A DNA stretch of 64,000 nt from Bacteroidales bacterium (GTDB lineage Bacteria; Bacteroidota; Bacteroidia; Bacteroidales; Lentimicrobiaceae): contig JADJEQ010000028.1 in NCBI GenBank assembly GCA_016709025.1, positions 24,076-88,075 of the forward strand, given 5' to 3'. Below, piece after piece: positions 54,512 through 64,000 of the stretch. Numbering within the stretch: position 1 is the stretch's first letter; every line of letters begins with the position of its first letter. Made by a program: the position numbers and the translations under genes. The notes below the pieces were generated by a model that was given only the letters and a program-made list of their open reading frames with translations, ran no database searches and had not been told where the DNA came from.

Positions 54512-55474
54512 ATGAAAAACATTTTGGTTATTGGCTCGGTGGGCCAGATTGGTTCAGAACTTACCCTTGAACTTCGCAAAAGATATGGCAACAGCAATGT
54601 TGTTGCCGGATACCGTTCAACAATGCCTACCGGCGAACTGCTCGAGTCGGGCCCGGCTGAAGTAGTGGATGCTACCAGCGCCCAGCAGATTGCCGATGTT
54701 GTTAAAAAGTATAAAATCGACACCATTTACAACCTGGCGGCTATTCTATCAGCCGTTGGTGAAAGCAAACCCCAGGTTGCCTGGAACATCGGCATTGGTG
54801 GATTGATGAACTGCCTTGAAGCTGCCCGTGAATATGGTTGTGCTGTTTCTACTCCAAGCTCCATCGGTGCTTTCGGTGGTGGTACGCCTCTTGACCATAC
54901 CCCTCAGGATACCATCATGCGTCCTCAGACCATGTACGGAGTTTCGAAGGTTGCCGGTGAATTGCTGAGCGATTACTATTACAAACGTTTTGGTGTTGAC
55001 ACCCGTTCGGTTCGTTACCCTGGTATTATTTCCAATGTAACCCTTCCCGGTGGCGGAACGACCGATTACGCTGTAGAAATTTACTACGAAGCAATCAAAT
55101 CCAAAAAGTTTACCTGCCCCCTTGGAGCCGGAACATTCCTCGACATGATGTATATGCCCGACGCTATTGAGGCAGCCATCGACCTGATGGAAGCGGATCC
55201 TACGAAACTGAAACACCGCAACGCTTTCAACGTAAGTGCCATGAGTTTCGACCCGGAGATTATCGCTGCCGAAATCAAGAAACACATTCCCGACTTCGAA
55301 ATGACCTACAATGTTGATCCAATGAAACAAGGCATTGCCAATTCATGGCCCAACAGCATGGACGACAGCGCCGCCCGCCACGAATGGGGCTGGAACCCGA
55401 AATGGAACCTCCGCGCGATGACCGAAGATATGCTGAAGGTGATTGGTGAAAAACACGCCAAAGGACTGATCTAG
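54512..55474 (+). CDS. tdh: SDR-type L-threonine 3-dehydrogenase
   Basis: 320 residues, NAD-binding Rossmann fold of the UDP-galactose epimerase type: VIGSVGQIG at 6-14, catalytic Tyr142 and Lys146 (TMYGVSKVAGE), Ser near 116 (STPSSIGAFG), and RSVRYPGIIS with GGGTTDYAVEIYYEAI in the substrate-binding half. This is the short-chain form found in Bacteroidota, archaea and animals, not the zinc enzyme of E. coli. It oxidises threonine to 2-amino-3-ketobutyrate, the substrate of the divergent Kbl. Confidence 0.93.
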   Translation: MKNILVIGSVGQIGSELTLELRKRYGNSNVVAGYRSTMPTGELLESGPAEVVDATSAQQIADVVKKYKIDTIYNLAAILSAVGESKPQVAWNIGIGGLMNCLEAAREYGCAVSTPSSIGAFGGGTPLDHTPQDTIMRPQTMYGVSKVAGELLSDYYYKRFGVDTRSVRYPGIISNVTLPGGGTTDYAVEIYYEAIKSKKFTCPLGAGTFLDMMYMPDAIEAAIDLMEADPTKLKHRNAFNVSAMSFDPEIIAAEIKKHIPDFEMTYNVDPMKQGIANSWPNSMDDSAARHEWGWNPKWNLRAMTEDMLKVIGEKHAKGLI

Positions 55475-56221
55475 AATTGTGGATTTCAGATTTCGGATTG
55501 CAGATTACGGATTGCAGAATGTTTGTGGCAGATTAGGATTTTCTTGTTTCCTTTTCATCAAAAAGATGCATGATTTTCGATTGGAAAACAGTCACTCGTT
55601 CCTTCTATCCCCTTGTCTCCCGGTCTCCTGGTCCCCTTGTCACTTACTTAATGGCAGGATTTTCAATTGAATAGTGCAGGGCACAGGGCACAGAGCACAG
55701 GGCGCAGGGCATGGAGCATGGAGCATGGAACCAGCGTCCCTCGTCCCTTTCTTTCGTCCCTCGTCCCTTCTTATCTCAGGGCGCAATTCCGTTGTTAATT
55801 AAAAAGGGTAGGGACACGACATGTCGTGTCCCTACAGCTTTTAATATACCACTATGCATGGGGCTTGGAAATTGGAATTTAAACTTCCCCTTGCCTCCTT
55901 GTCCCCTTGTCACAAGCTTAATGGCAGAATTTCTAATTGAATTGAGAAGGGCTCAGAGCAAACGTAGCGAAGCGAGGTCCGGATCTCTTCGTGGGGACTC
56001 GTCCCTCAAATTTTTTCGCTCAGACATTGGGCATTAGAAATTAGAAATTCTCTCCCCTTGTCTCCTTGTCCCCTTGTCCCCTTGTCTCCTTGTCTCCTTG
56101 TCCCCTTGTCTGCTGAATCGTGGTAGGATCCTGCTTTGTAAATCGTCCCTCGTCCCAGCGTCCCTGTCCCTTCTTATCTCAGGACACATTTCCGTTTTAA
56201 TCGTTTTGTCGTTTACCTACC
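55475..56221. other. Word-repeat spacer with palindrome copy 3
   Basis: No gene. Contains CCCCTTGTCTCCTTGTC words (55604-55640, 55885-55915, 56050-56112), GGGCACAGGGCACAG words (55677-55730), and two related blocks each: CTTAATGGCAGAATTT (55645 and 55918) and GTCCCTTCTTATCTCAGGRC (about 55763 and 56167). The second half looks like a diverged copy of the first. Confidence 0.75.
55808..55835. repeat. GGACACGACATGTCGTGTCC palindrome, copy 3
   Basis: Perfect 28-bp palindrome identical to copy 2, preceded by TTAATTAAAAAGG as in copy 1. Lies in the spacer downstream of tdh. Confidence 0.9.
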
Positions 56222-57181
56222 TTATAAATGCCTTGTATTGAATCCGCTTTCGCATTTCACTTTCGGGAAGACAGGCAGGCAATAGCTGAGGTGCAATTCG
56301 GCCGACCCTGATTTTGTAGCGTCGTTTACTTTTCCGGTGGTCGCATCATACGACAACCCGATGGCAAAATTGGCGATTTTTGCTCCGCCAAGCAATATTA
56401 CACCATCCTGAAGCCGGTAACCTGCACCAAACCAGAACTTATCGTTCAGGTATCCCAGCAGATCCAGTTCAAGCTGTGTGCTGGTAAAGTTTGATTTGAT
56501 AAGGAACGATGGCGCGAGGTCAAATTTTTTGAATCGCTCATCTATAACTTTGAATTTATACTGTCCCTGAGCCACAAAAGTCATCTGATCATTTATTTCA
56601 AGGTTACCAAGGATTGCTTTTGAAGCAAGCAGATTCATTATAGAAAGCCCTGCAAACCAACGGTTGGAAGAGGAATAGAAAATCCCAAAGCCAGCCTCAG
56701 GTATCATATCTGTTTGTACCCCGGTTTTAAGCAACAACGGATCAGTAATATCAAGTGGAATAAGTTTGTCAATATCCAGACTAACCCTGCTCAATTGACC
56801 ATAGGCGCCAACCGAAAGTACCTGCTCATCTCCTATCCCGATTTTATAGGCATAGTCCAGCCGGTAGTCCGTCCGGGTTTGATAGCCCAGTTTACCACTG
56901 TTAAACTGAAAGCCTATCCCACTGTTGATGCTGTATAAAGGCGCTGTTACTCCGGCAATAAAGTCAACCGGATTGACCTTATCTCCTGCCTCGTTGGTAT
57001 ATCCCATCCATTGATTCCGGCCTGCCCCGTAGATACAGACAGCTTCACTATAACCTGCTGCAGCCGGATTAAAGATAACCGGCCGGACCATATACTGGGA
57101 AAACTGATACAACTGCTGTGCATTCAATGTGTTGCCAAACCCTAATAAACAAAGGATTAAAATAATATGAGTGTTTTTCAT
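56222..57181 (-). CDS. PorP/SprF-family T9SS outer-membrane protein
   Basis: 319 residues from the ATG at 57181. Signal peptide MKNTHIILILCLLGFGNTLNAQ followed by QLYQFSQYMVRPVIFNPAAAGYSE, the hallmark opening of the PorP/SprF family, then a beta-barrel with FWFGAGYRLQDGVILLGGAKIANFAIGLSYD. These proteins dock T9SS cargo with type B C-terminal domains at the outer membrane. The gene lies 59 nt after the PorE-like gene and is third in a minus-strand cluster with such a cargo gene, so it probably serves that cargo. Confidence 0.92.
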   Translation of the reverse strand: MKNTHIILILCLLGFGNTLNAQQLYQFSQYMVRPVIFNPAAAGYSEAVCIYGAGRNQWMGYTNEAGDKVNPVDFIAGVTAPLYSINSGIGFQFNSGKLGYQTRTDYRLDYAYKIGIGDEQVLSVGAYGQLSRVSLDIDKLIPLDITDPLLLKTGVQTDMIPEAGFGIFYSSSNRWFAGLSIMNLLASKAILGNLEINDQMTFVAQGQYKFKVIDERFKKFDLAPSFLIKSNFTSTQLELDLLGYLNDKFWFGAGYRLQDGVILLGGAKIANFAIGLSYDATTGKVNDATKSGSAELHLSYCLPVFPKVKCESGFNTRHL

Positions 57182-57240
57182 GATTTCTGATTGAGTAGTT
57201 GTTCGGTAAATGAATTTATACACAAGCCCGACCTGACCTT

Positions 57241-59256
57241 TTACTTCCCGGACGAAGAGGGAATTACTGAAAACTCTGTTCTACGATTCATTTGATGGAC
57301 AATCTCCTGCCATTCGGGCCTTTTCAGGGATGCAACATAGGCTTCATCCAGAACTGTCCCTCCGGGAATCAGCAAATCATTTATTCTATAGTCTGCATCC
57401 ATCCTTCTCGGACTTCTTTTTCCATAACCTTTTGCCTGTAGTCTGACCGGCTCAATGCCCTGACTGATCAGGAAATCAACGACTGTCTGTGCCCGTTTCT
57501 GTGATAATTCATCGTTGTACTGATCGTTAGCCCTGGCATCGGTATGCGAACGCAATTCTATACTGATTTTAGGATTGTCGTTCAGGATGGTTACCAGGTT
57601 TCGCAGCGAATCCTGATATTGTTGCATCAACGCCCATTGATCAAGTTCATACAGGATTTGTGGCAACACTATGGGCGATTCCGGGATAGGAACCATTTCA
57701 AAATCGAGGCGCCATTGTCTGTCACCATCCACTTTTTGTGTGCTGAACCCTTGTTTTTGCGCGAAATAGCCCGGATACGTAGCTAAAACGCTGTACTCCC
57801 TGTTTTCACGAATGAGTGTTCTGTCAAATTGATAATGGCCCAGCCCATCGGTGGACGATGACAATGTATCATTTCCATCAATCAGCAAAACGGGAAAATT
57901 CCCAAGTGTTGAATGAGTTGCAGCATCCGTAATATTACCTGAAAGTTCAAGCTTCAACTCAATCTTTCTGAAGTGATATAGGTCGTCGCCTCCCTTACCA
58001 CCGGCCCGGTTTGAGGAAAAATAGCCTTCTTCAACGCCTTTTTTAAAAGCGATTGCAAAATCATCGCTGTTGGAGTTGATGGGTGAACCCATATTTTCAG
58101 GTGCCGACCATTCACCATTTGTCAGGCGGGTACTCTTGAAAATATCCAAACCGCCATAGCCGCCATGGCCTTCAGAAGCAAAGTAAAGCGTGGTATCGTT
58201 GCGAAACATAGGGAATACCTCGTCGCCGGGGGTATTGATCAGCGCGCCAAGATTGACTCCCGGGCCAAATGGCTTGTTCTTCGAAACCCTGCTGGTCATC
58301 CATAAATCTTTCTTCCCAAGGCCCTTTTCATTGGATCCCGCAAATACCATCAGCAATTCATCGTCGGTAAGCGTAGCATGGCCGGTATTTCCGTCGGGAT
58401 CGCTGTATACGACTTCCGGTTTTGTCCAGCGGCTGCCGTTTCGTTTCGATTCAATGATGTAACACCATATGCTGCCTGATTTCTTTTCGGGTTTTTGCTC
58501 GCAGCGGGTACAATACAAGGTCGAATAATTGCTGTTCATAAAGGGAACTCCTTCATTGGCTTCTGTATTAACCAGTCCCTGATTATCGGCCAGGGTCGGT
58601 GCCGGAATCTTTCCACCGGAAGTCAGGGTTGCCTTAAACAGATCTGAAAAATAAGCCGAAGTCCATTGGTCAATATCTTTCCCGGTTGCCCCCTTTCGGG
58701 TTGAGGTGAAGATTACCTCCTCCTCCTTCCGGTTGGAGAACACCAGTCCAAAATCATCCTTGTTGCTGTTAAAGGCAACTGCATTGTCAACCGAGTATTT
58801 TGGCGGCTCAGGATTTCCCCTTTGTTTTTTCAGACCCTTCAATTTCCGGTTGATCAGGCTATCTCCGGGAACCAGCGCCATATACTTTTCAAAACGGTCA
58901 ATCGCCAGGCTGTCGTCACCGAGGTATTGCAGGGTGGTGGCATAGTGTTGCAAACATTCAGGACTCAGATCGCAAAAACCGCTTTTCTCCAGTTTTTTAT
59001 AATAACCGGAGGCCATTTTCCAATCGTTGGTGAGGAAATAGATCTCTGCCAAACGGGCGGTTATTCTGTCGCGTTCAACAGGGGCTCCTTTGAAATCGCT
59101 CCGCGCCTTCTTATAATTCTCAGCCGCAGTCTGATACTGATACTGCCGGTAAGCATCATCACCGGTTTTAATGTACTTTTCCTGCGCCAGCGACGGACTG
59201 GCAAGAAGCAGAATAATTCCCAGGCATAATACACTTAATCGCTTATTGATCTTCAT
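57241..59256 (-). CDS. PorE-like OmpA-family protein (TPR, propeller, OmpA)
   Basis: 671 residues. Signal peptide (to SLAQ, 25), TPR repeats (about 28-125), PD40 beta-propeller (about 160-430: VFSNRKEEEVIFTSTR, GYFSSNRAGGKGGDDLYHF), a carboxypeptidase-regulatory-like Ig fold (about 435-520) and an OmpA peptidoglycan-binding domain (about 545-650: LRSHTDARANDQYNDELSQK, GYGKRSPRR). This order matches PorE of the Porphyromonas T9SS, which ties the machine to peptidoglycan. It lacks an obvious lipobox Cys after the signal. Cargo gene 6 nt upstream, PorP-like gene 59 nt downstream: one operon. Confidence 0.92.
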   Translation of the reverse strand: MKINKRLSVLCLGIILLLASPSLAQEKYIKTGDDAYRQYQYQTAAENYKKARSDFKGAPVERDRITARLAEIYFLTNDWKMASGYYKKLEKSGFCDLSPECLQHYATTLQYLGDDSLAIDRFEKYMALVPGDSLINRKLKGLKKQRGNPEPPKYSVDNAVAFNSNKDDFGLVFSNRKEEEVIFTSTRKGATGKDIDQWTSAYFSDLFKATLTSGGKIPAPTLADNQGLVNTEANEGVPFMNSNYSTLYCTRCEQKPEKKSGSIWCYIIESKRNGSRWTKPEVVYSDPDGNTGHATLTDDELLMVFAGSNEKGLGKKDLWMTSRVSKNKPFGPGVNLGALINTPGDEVFPMFRNDTTLYFASEGHGGYGGLDIFKSTRLTNGEWSAPENMGSPINSNSDDFAIAFKKGVEEGYFSSNRAGGKGGDDLYHFRKIELKLELSGNITDAATHSTLGNFPVLLIDGNDTLSSSTDGLGHYQFDRTLIRENREYSVLATYPGYFAQKQGFSTQKVDGDRQWRLDFEMVPIPESPIVLPQILYELDQWALMQQYQDSLRNLVTILNDNPKISIELRSHTDARANDQYNDELSQKRAQTVVDFLISQGIEPVRLQAKGYGKRSPRRMDADYRINDLLIPGGTVLDEAYVASLKRPEWQEIVHQMNRRTEFSVIPSSSGK

Positions 59257-59262
59257 AACTTG

Positions 59263-62153
59263 CTATTCTTTAATAAATTTCAGATTGAGAATATCTATTT
59301 GATTGCTGATCCGGACCAGGTAAAGTCCGGGGCTCAATCCGGAGACATCCAGCTCAAAAGTCTCTTCGTTGATCGTTTCCTCAGAAAGAACTTTGCCGTG
59401 AATGGAAATAACCTGCACACTTCGCTCACCCGGCAAGCGTCCGTTCATTTTTACAACAAGCTTATCCTTTGCGGGAATCGGTGATAGTTCAATCAGATCG
59501 CGGATCAGGTACACTACGCCGCTGCGATCCAGTGCCTGACCCACAAAATCCCTGGCGGCAAGGTGATAGTAATAGGGGCCGGCCGGGGCTTCCTTACCCC
59601 CAGTTGTCAGCCCATCCCATTTGCCCGTTGATTTGTCGTATTCATAAACCAATACACCCCAAGGGTCTTTGAGCCAGACGGTATACCCATCAATTCCTTC
59701 TGTGAAAAATTCAAAATAATCGTTGATGCCATCTGCGTTTGGAGTGAATGAAGACGGGATTCTCAGGATGACTTCAGTCTGTTCAGTGGTAGTCAGATAC
59801 AAGGTATCGGCATCTGTGCAATAATCCGGGGGACCACTGCTCACCAGTAATACCAGAGTATGCGTTCCTGTTGAATCAATAACAATCTGTGCTTCAGGCG
59901 AATCGGCAAATTTCACCCCATCCAATAACCATTCATAGGTTTCAGCACCTGCAGATTGAGCACTGACCTCCACCATAGCCGGAATATAGGTGGAGTGCAT
60001 ATTTGCTATGGCTATGGCGCTGATATCGTTGATCTCAACAATAAAAGTTGAATCAAGTGTGATGGAACATCCGGTGGCGGTATCGGTGGCAACCACCGTA
60101 AAAAAGGTGTTTCAGGAAGTCCGTTAATGTAAAAATTAAGGGTATCGCTGTTTCCCGTCTGGATGTTCCCATATGGATCAGCATCCTTTAAAGTTGATAT
60201 TTAACCCCGGGTTGGGCATTGAATAACGTTAAGGATGTGCTCCCACCTTTGCACAATTTATCGTCCGGGAGGCTGGCTGAAAGTTTCAGGCTGCTGCAAT
60301 CTCCACTGTAGAGGCAGGCTACCTCTTCGGCAGATAGAACACGATTGTAAATCAGTATATCGTCTATTTTTCCCCGGTAAGGATAAGTCCAAAAGTCAGG
60401 AACGCCTTCATAATAATGCATGCCGATTGCCATGGGGTCTGTTCCTGAATAAACATAATCGAAATCCAGGGTATCAAGAGCAATCAATTCGCCATCCTGA
60501 TAGAACCTTGCATCACGACCAGATATGGTTCCGGTAACCATACGCCATTGACCAATTACCGGATTCTCCTGCACACCTGCCCCATTGTTACAGGTATAGC
60601 ATACATTGGCGCCAATCCCATTTACATATAGTCCATAATGACCCTGAATAATATCCCTGTTCTTCTGAACAACCTGCCCGAAGCCATAATCGGTTTCAGT
60701 AAAAATCCAGGCAGATATGGTAAAAGTATTAAGCTCCAGGTAGGAACTATGGGGCACACTGATATAATTAAATGCTTCGCCCGGAAACTCATAGGCGCTT
60801 TCGGCATTGCCATACCTGTCGGTGGTGAGTACCACATTGCCAATCACAGTTCCGTTATTGCCATTGCCAGTTTCATCGTCCGGATTTCCATTGAATGGAT
60901 ACCAGGCCACCAGGCTATCCTGAAGTGAAAGCGGCAGTCCAATGGCTTCGCCAAGATTGGCGGGGAGGGGGGTTACGGTTACGAACAAAGACGGGGAGAC
61001 AGGTCCATTCCCATCAGTATTTGTTCCATATACTGCAATATTACCTGATAAAGCTATTTCTGAAATGCTTACATTGATGTTGTTTGTGTTTTCACCTTCT
61101 GTTATAGAAAATCCCCGGAGGCAGACTCCACATATCCGGTGGCATTGGCAACAGGGTCAACTGAAAACTGAACTCCGTTTTCACCCCGGCAAACACCAAA
61201 TGGACCGTTAATCGGTGCGGCAGCAGCCGGTAATCGTTCAAATTTAAAAATATCGCGAAGAATAATGACTCTGTTGGCTTCCGGGTTCATCCGGTCGTGG
61301 CCAACCACTTCTGTCAGGTATAAATCGAAGATCGTATCACGTTTTTTAAACGCAAGGTCATTGAAATCGCTATCATATGGCATTCGTGTCAATATTTCTG
61401 TTATGTCATTATACCCATTTATTCTGAAAACCGCTTTATATAAAGTGTCAGTCACAGAACGGGCAATAAAATATGGCTTGTCATCAGGCCCGAAAGTACC
61501 AGCCCAGATATCATATCCATTCAATATAGTATTCCAGTCTTCAAAGGTTCCCTCTTCGGTATTGTATCGTAACATCAGGATATTTTCGAGGGTTATAAGA
61601 TACAGATACTTCCCGTCTTCTGATAATACACAGGTTCGAAAGCTCCTGGATCAATCAGGTTGAATAATCCATTATGATCTGTTTTATAAAGACCCTGAGA
61701 GTCCCAGTTCGATACTGAATAAAGAGCAAATAATTCTGGATTTCCATTATCGTAAAGTGTAATCGGGCCCGGCATATGTGGTAATGAAACAAAAGGCTGA
61801 ACAGTGCCATCCGGTGAAACTTTATATACTGTTGTCCCAGCATTGTTCTGATCAAAATATAGATTCTGTTCCTTATCAATTGTCAATCCTGATGGCCATG
61901 TAAGTCCGCTGACAAACACTGTTTTGTTACCGGATTCATCAATTCGGGCAATGGTATTTGAATATTCCCCGGGGTAACTGGCATACGAGTGATTGGCCAC
62001 AAACAATATTCCATCTGTATCAAATACCATCTGAGCAGGTACATTTAGTCCTGTGGTGAATACAACATTCTGGTTGTAATCCATCTGTGCTAAAAGGTCT
62101 TTCTGATGATATATGAAAAACAACAGAAGAATAGGTAGAATTTTTTTCATCAT
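59263..62153 (-). pseudogene. T9SS cargo: NHL-like, LamG, Ig-like, type B plus type A tail, frameshifted
   Basis: Reconstructed product about 960 residues. Signal peptide MMKKILPILLLFFIYHQKDLLAQ (62153); NHL/SMP30-like propeller (FDTDGILFVANHSYA, PSGLTIDKEQNLYFD) to about 61200; PKD-like domain (NGVQFSVDPVANATGY); LamG/concanavalin fold (SLVAWYPFNGNPDDETGNGNNG, 60200-60930); Ig-like segment; then CHU_C-type tail (FTPNADGINDYFEFF, APAGPYYYHLAARD) joined to a type A tail (LSPIPAKDKLVVKMNG to LNLKFIKE). Breaks: one indel near 61635, two near 61115, one near 60185 and one at the A6 run near 60100. It is either a decayed gene or consensus errors. It lies 6 nt from the PorE-like gene; likely a surface adhesin. 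Confidence 0.85.
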
Positions 62154-62166
62154 AATTGTTTTAGGT

Positions 62167-64000
62167 TTATTCTTTATAAATGAAATACTTTGACTTTCAA
62201 TCCCATTGTTGATCACCAGCATATAGAGCCCGCTTTTCAACTGCGAAATATCCAGCTGACATTCATTCTGGGCGGGCAGAATCTGACTGGTTATCACAGC
62301 TCCATTTGCCGAAATAATCTGTAAGCTTCGCTCACCCGGCAAGCGTCCGTTCATTTTTATAACCAGTTTATCCTTTGCTGGATTGGGTGAAAGCTCAATC
62401 AGATCGCGGATCAGGTAAACTACGCCGCTCCGTTCCTGTAACTGCCCAGCATAATCTCTGGCGGTTAGGTGATAGTAATAGGGGCCGGCCGGGGCTTCCT
62501 TTTCCGATTGGTTCATTCCGTCCCATTTACCGGTTGCCTGGTCATATTCGTAAACCAACACATCCCCCAGAGCGTCTTTTGAACCAGATGCTGGCTGTCC
62601 GTTCCCTCCCTAAAATTCCAAAATACTCCGTTTGTCCCTCGGCGTTCGGGGTGAAGAGACGTTCCAAAAATGCGAATCCGTGGAAGTGGTCCAGAAATCA
62701 AGTGTGGCGGGATCGGAGCAATAATCGGGGGGCCGCTGTTTGCTAAAAGCACTAGTGTATGTGTTCCCGTTGAATCGAGTATCTGTGACCAAAGCGTAGC
62801 AGCAAACTTCACCCCATCCAATAACCATTCATAGGTCCCAGCACCCACAGACTGAGCACTGACCCCCAACATAGCCGGAATATATGGGTGGATGCATATT
62901 TGCTATGGCTATGGCGCTGATATCGTTGACTTCAACAACAAGAAAGTTGAATTTCATGTGATAAACAACCGGTGGCAGTATCAGTTGCAAGAATATGGCA
63001 AAAAGTAGGTTCAGAAAGATTGGATATGCAGAGAATTAAGGAAAATGTTACCAACCTGGAAGTTACCTTACTCATTTCCTCCCTTAAAAAGTTGAGTATT
63101 TAACTCGGGCTGGGCATTGAAGAATGTTAGGGATGTACTCCACCTTTGACAGTTTGTAGTCGGGAGGCCAACAAAATTTCAGGCTGCTGAATCACCTCCA
63201 CTGTAGAGGCAGGCTACCTCTTCGGCAGATAGTGCACCGAGTGTAAATCCGTATATCGTCCATTTTTCCCGGTAAGGATGGTCTCGAAAAAGTCAGGAAC
63301 GCCTCCACTGGGTCATTCCGAGTGCCTGGGGTCCGTTCCTGAATAACATAATAGAAATCCCGATGTATCAAGAGCAATCAATTTATCGCCATCCTGATAG
63401 AAACTCGCATCATGACATAGATATGGTTCTGGTAACCATATGCCATTGATCAATTAACGGATTCTCCTGAAAACCGGCCCATTGTTACGGAGGTATAACA
63501 TACATTGGCGCCAATCCCACTTCATACAGCCCAAATGACCCTGAATTATATCCTGTCTTCCGCACAACCTGCCCGTACCATAATCGGTTTCTGTAAAAAT
63601 CCAGGCAGATATGAGCAGGAATGGCTTTTAGCTCCAGGTAGGAACTATGGGGCACGCTTGATATAATTAAATGCTTCACCTGGAATTCATAGGCACTTTC
63701 GGCATCCATACCTGTCGCTGGTGAGTACCACATCGCCCATCACTGTACCACGTTTCCGTTACCTGTTTCCATCGTCAGGATCCCCATTGAATGGATACCA
63801 GGGCCACGAGGCCATCCTAAGTTGAAAGCGGCAGCCAATGGCTTCGCGGCAAGCGCGGGAAGGGGATGTACAGTCTACGTAATACTGCCAGAAATTACCG
63901 GGCAATAACCATTTGAGCCATTCAGTATGTGCCAACCACTGTTTCGGGGGTAAGAGGAGAAATTCCTATTGATGACCCCTGTGCGGTAAATCCACTCCGG
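62167..64000 (-). pseudogene. Upstream paralogue of the LamG cargo gene, partial and heavily frameshifted
   Basis: 3' part of a second copy of the same cargo type, running off the window edge. 62167-62560 reads cleanly as CHU_C plus type A tail (APAGPYYYHLTARDYAG, LSPNPAKDKLVIKMNG) with real amino-acid differences from the copy at 59263. From 62560 to 64000 the LamG and Ig-like parts are recognisable (matching 59680-61000) but indels occur every few tens of bases. One lost base before the stop (AAAGAATAA expected) makes the frame run into the signal peptide of the downstream gene, which begins 13 nt later. The rising indel rate toward the edge suggests poor consensus rather than only decay. 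Confidence 0.8.

Noticed and set aside
61593..62561. Single 322-residue protein joining a sorting tail to a signal peptide and NHL-like domain
   Set aside because: The fusion arises from one missing base before the stop of the upstream paralogue; a signal peptide in mid-protein is not sensible.
1..64000. Insertion sequence, prophage or integrative element
   Set aside because: No transposase, integrase, capsid or conjugation gene was recognised; only small repeats and one toxin-antitoxin island suggest mobility.

Overview
The window looks like a chromosome segment of an uncultured Bacteroidota (Bacteroidales-like) bacterium. The evidence is the recurring Bacteroidota -7 promoter box TAnnTTTG, several secreted proteins ending in type IX secretion (T9SS) sorting domains, a PorP/SprF-like plus PorE-like pair, a type B gliding-associated C-terminal domain, an SDR-type threonine dehydrogenase next to kbl, an exbB-exbD-exbD cluster and a LytTR/LytS-type two-component pair. 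No phage, insertion sequence, CRISPR array or rRNA was seen. One tRNA-Ser(GGA) is present at 44188-44275.

Layout. 1-6060: repeat-rich spacer, a LytTR response regulator with its broken TPR sensor kinase, then a broken beta-helix T9SS cargo gene. A 76-bp repeat containing a plausible LytTR operator lies on both sides of the two-component pair. 6451-16195: housekeeping and envelope genes (coiled-coil protein, LtaS-like sulfatase, GDPD, M20 amidohydrolase, MsbA-like exporter, rbfA, LolC/E-like permease). 16616-24400: two large gingipain-like C25 proteases in tandem. 24619-31480: NYN plus cold-shock fusion, OMP barrel, CAP protein, PhoB/PhoR-type pair, polyprenyl synthase, radical SAM enzyme, pterin dehydratase. 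31631-33260: a repeat protein and a small toxin-antitoxin island bounded by direct repeats. 33315-43975: class II ribonucleotide reductase, a large pseudo-peptidase/propeller/barrel fusion, MBL hydrolase, GT9, TatD, asparaginase. 44188-55474: tRNA-Ser, ExbB/D cluster, interrupted beta-CASP nuclease, SpmAB fusion, RecQ, a hypothetical between two palindromes, kbl and tdh. 56222-64000: a minus-strand T9SS locus with PorP/SprF-like, PorE-like and two tandem LamG-containing cargo genes.

How it fits together. Surface and secretion functions dominate: two proteases, a beta-helix protein and two adhesin-like proteins are predicted T9SS substrates, and the right-hand cluster pairs cargo with its own PorP/PorE-like envelope partners. 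The T9SS core genes themselves are not in this window.

Caution about quality. Genes at both edges (1785-6059 and 59263-64000) carry several indels, partly at homopolymers, while the genes between are mostly intact. There is also a 27-base G run at 40814-40840. Some broken genes may therefore be consensus errors rather than biology. Intergenic spacers are unusual: many are built from short repeated words, and at least three families of dispersed, partly palindromic elements recur.
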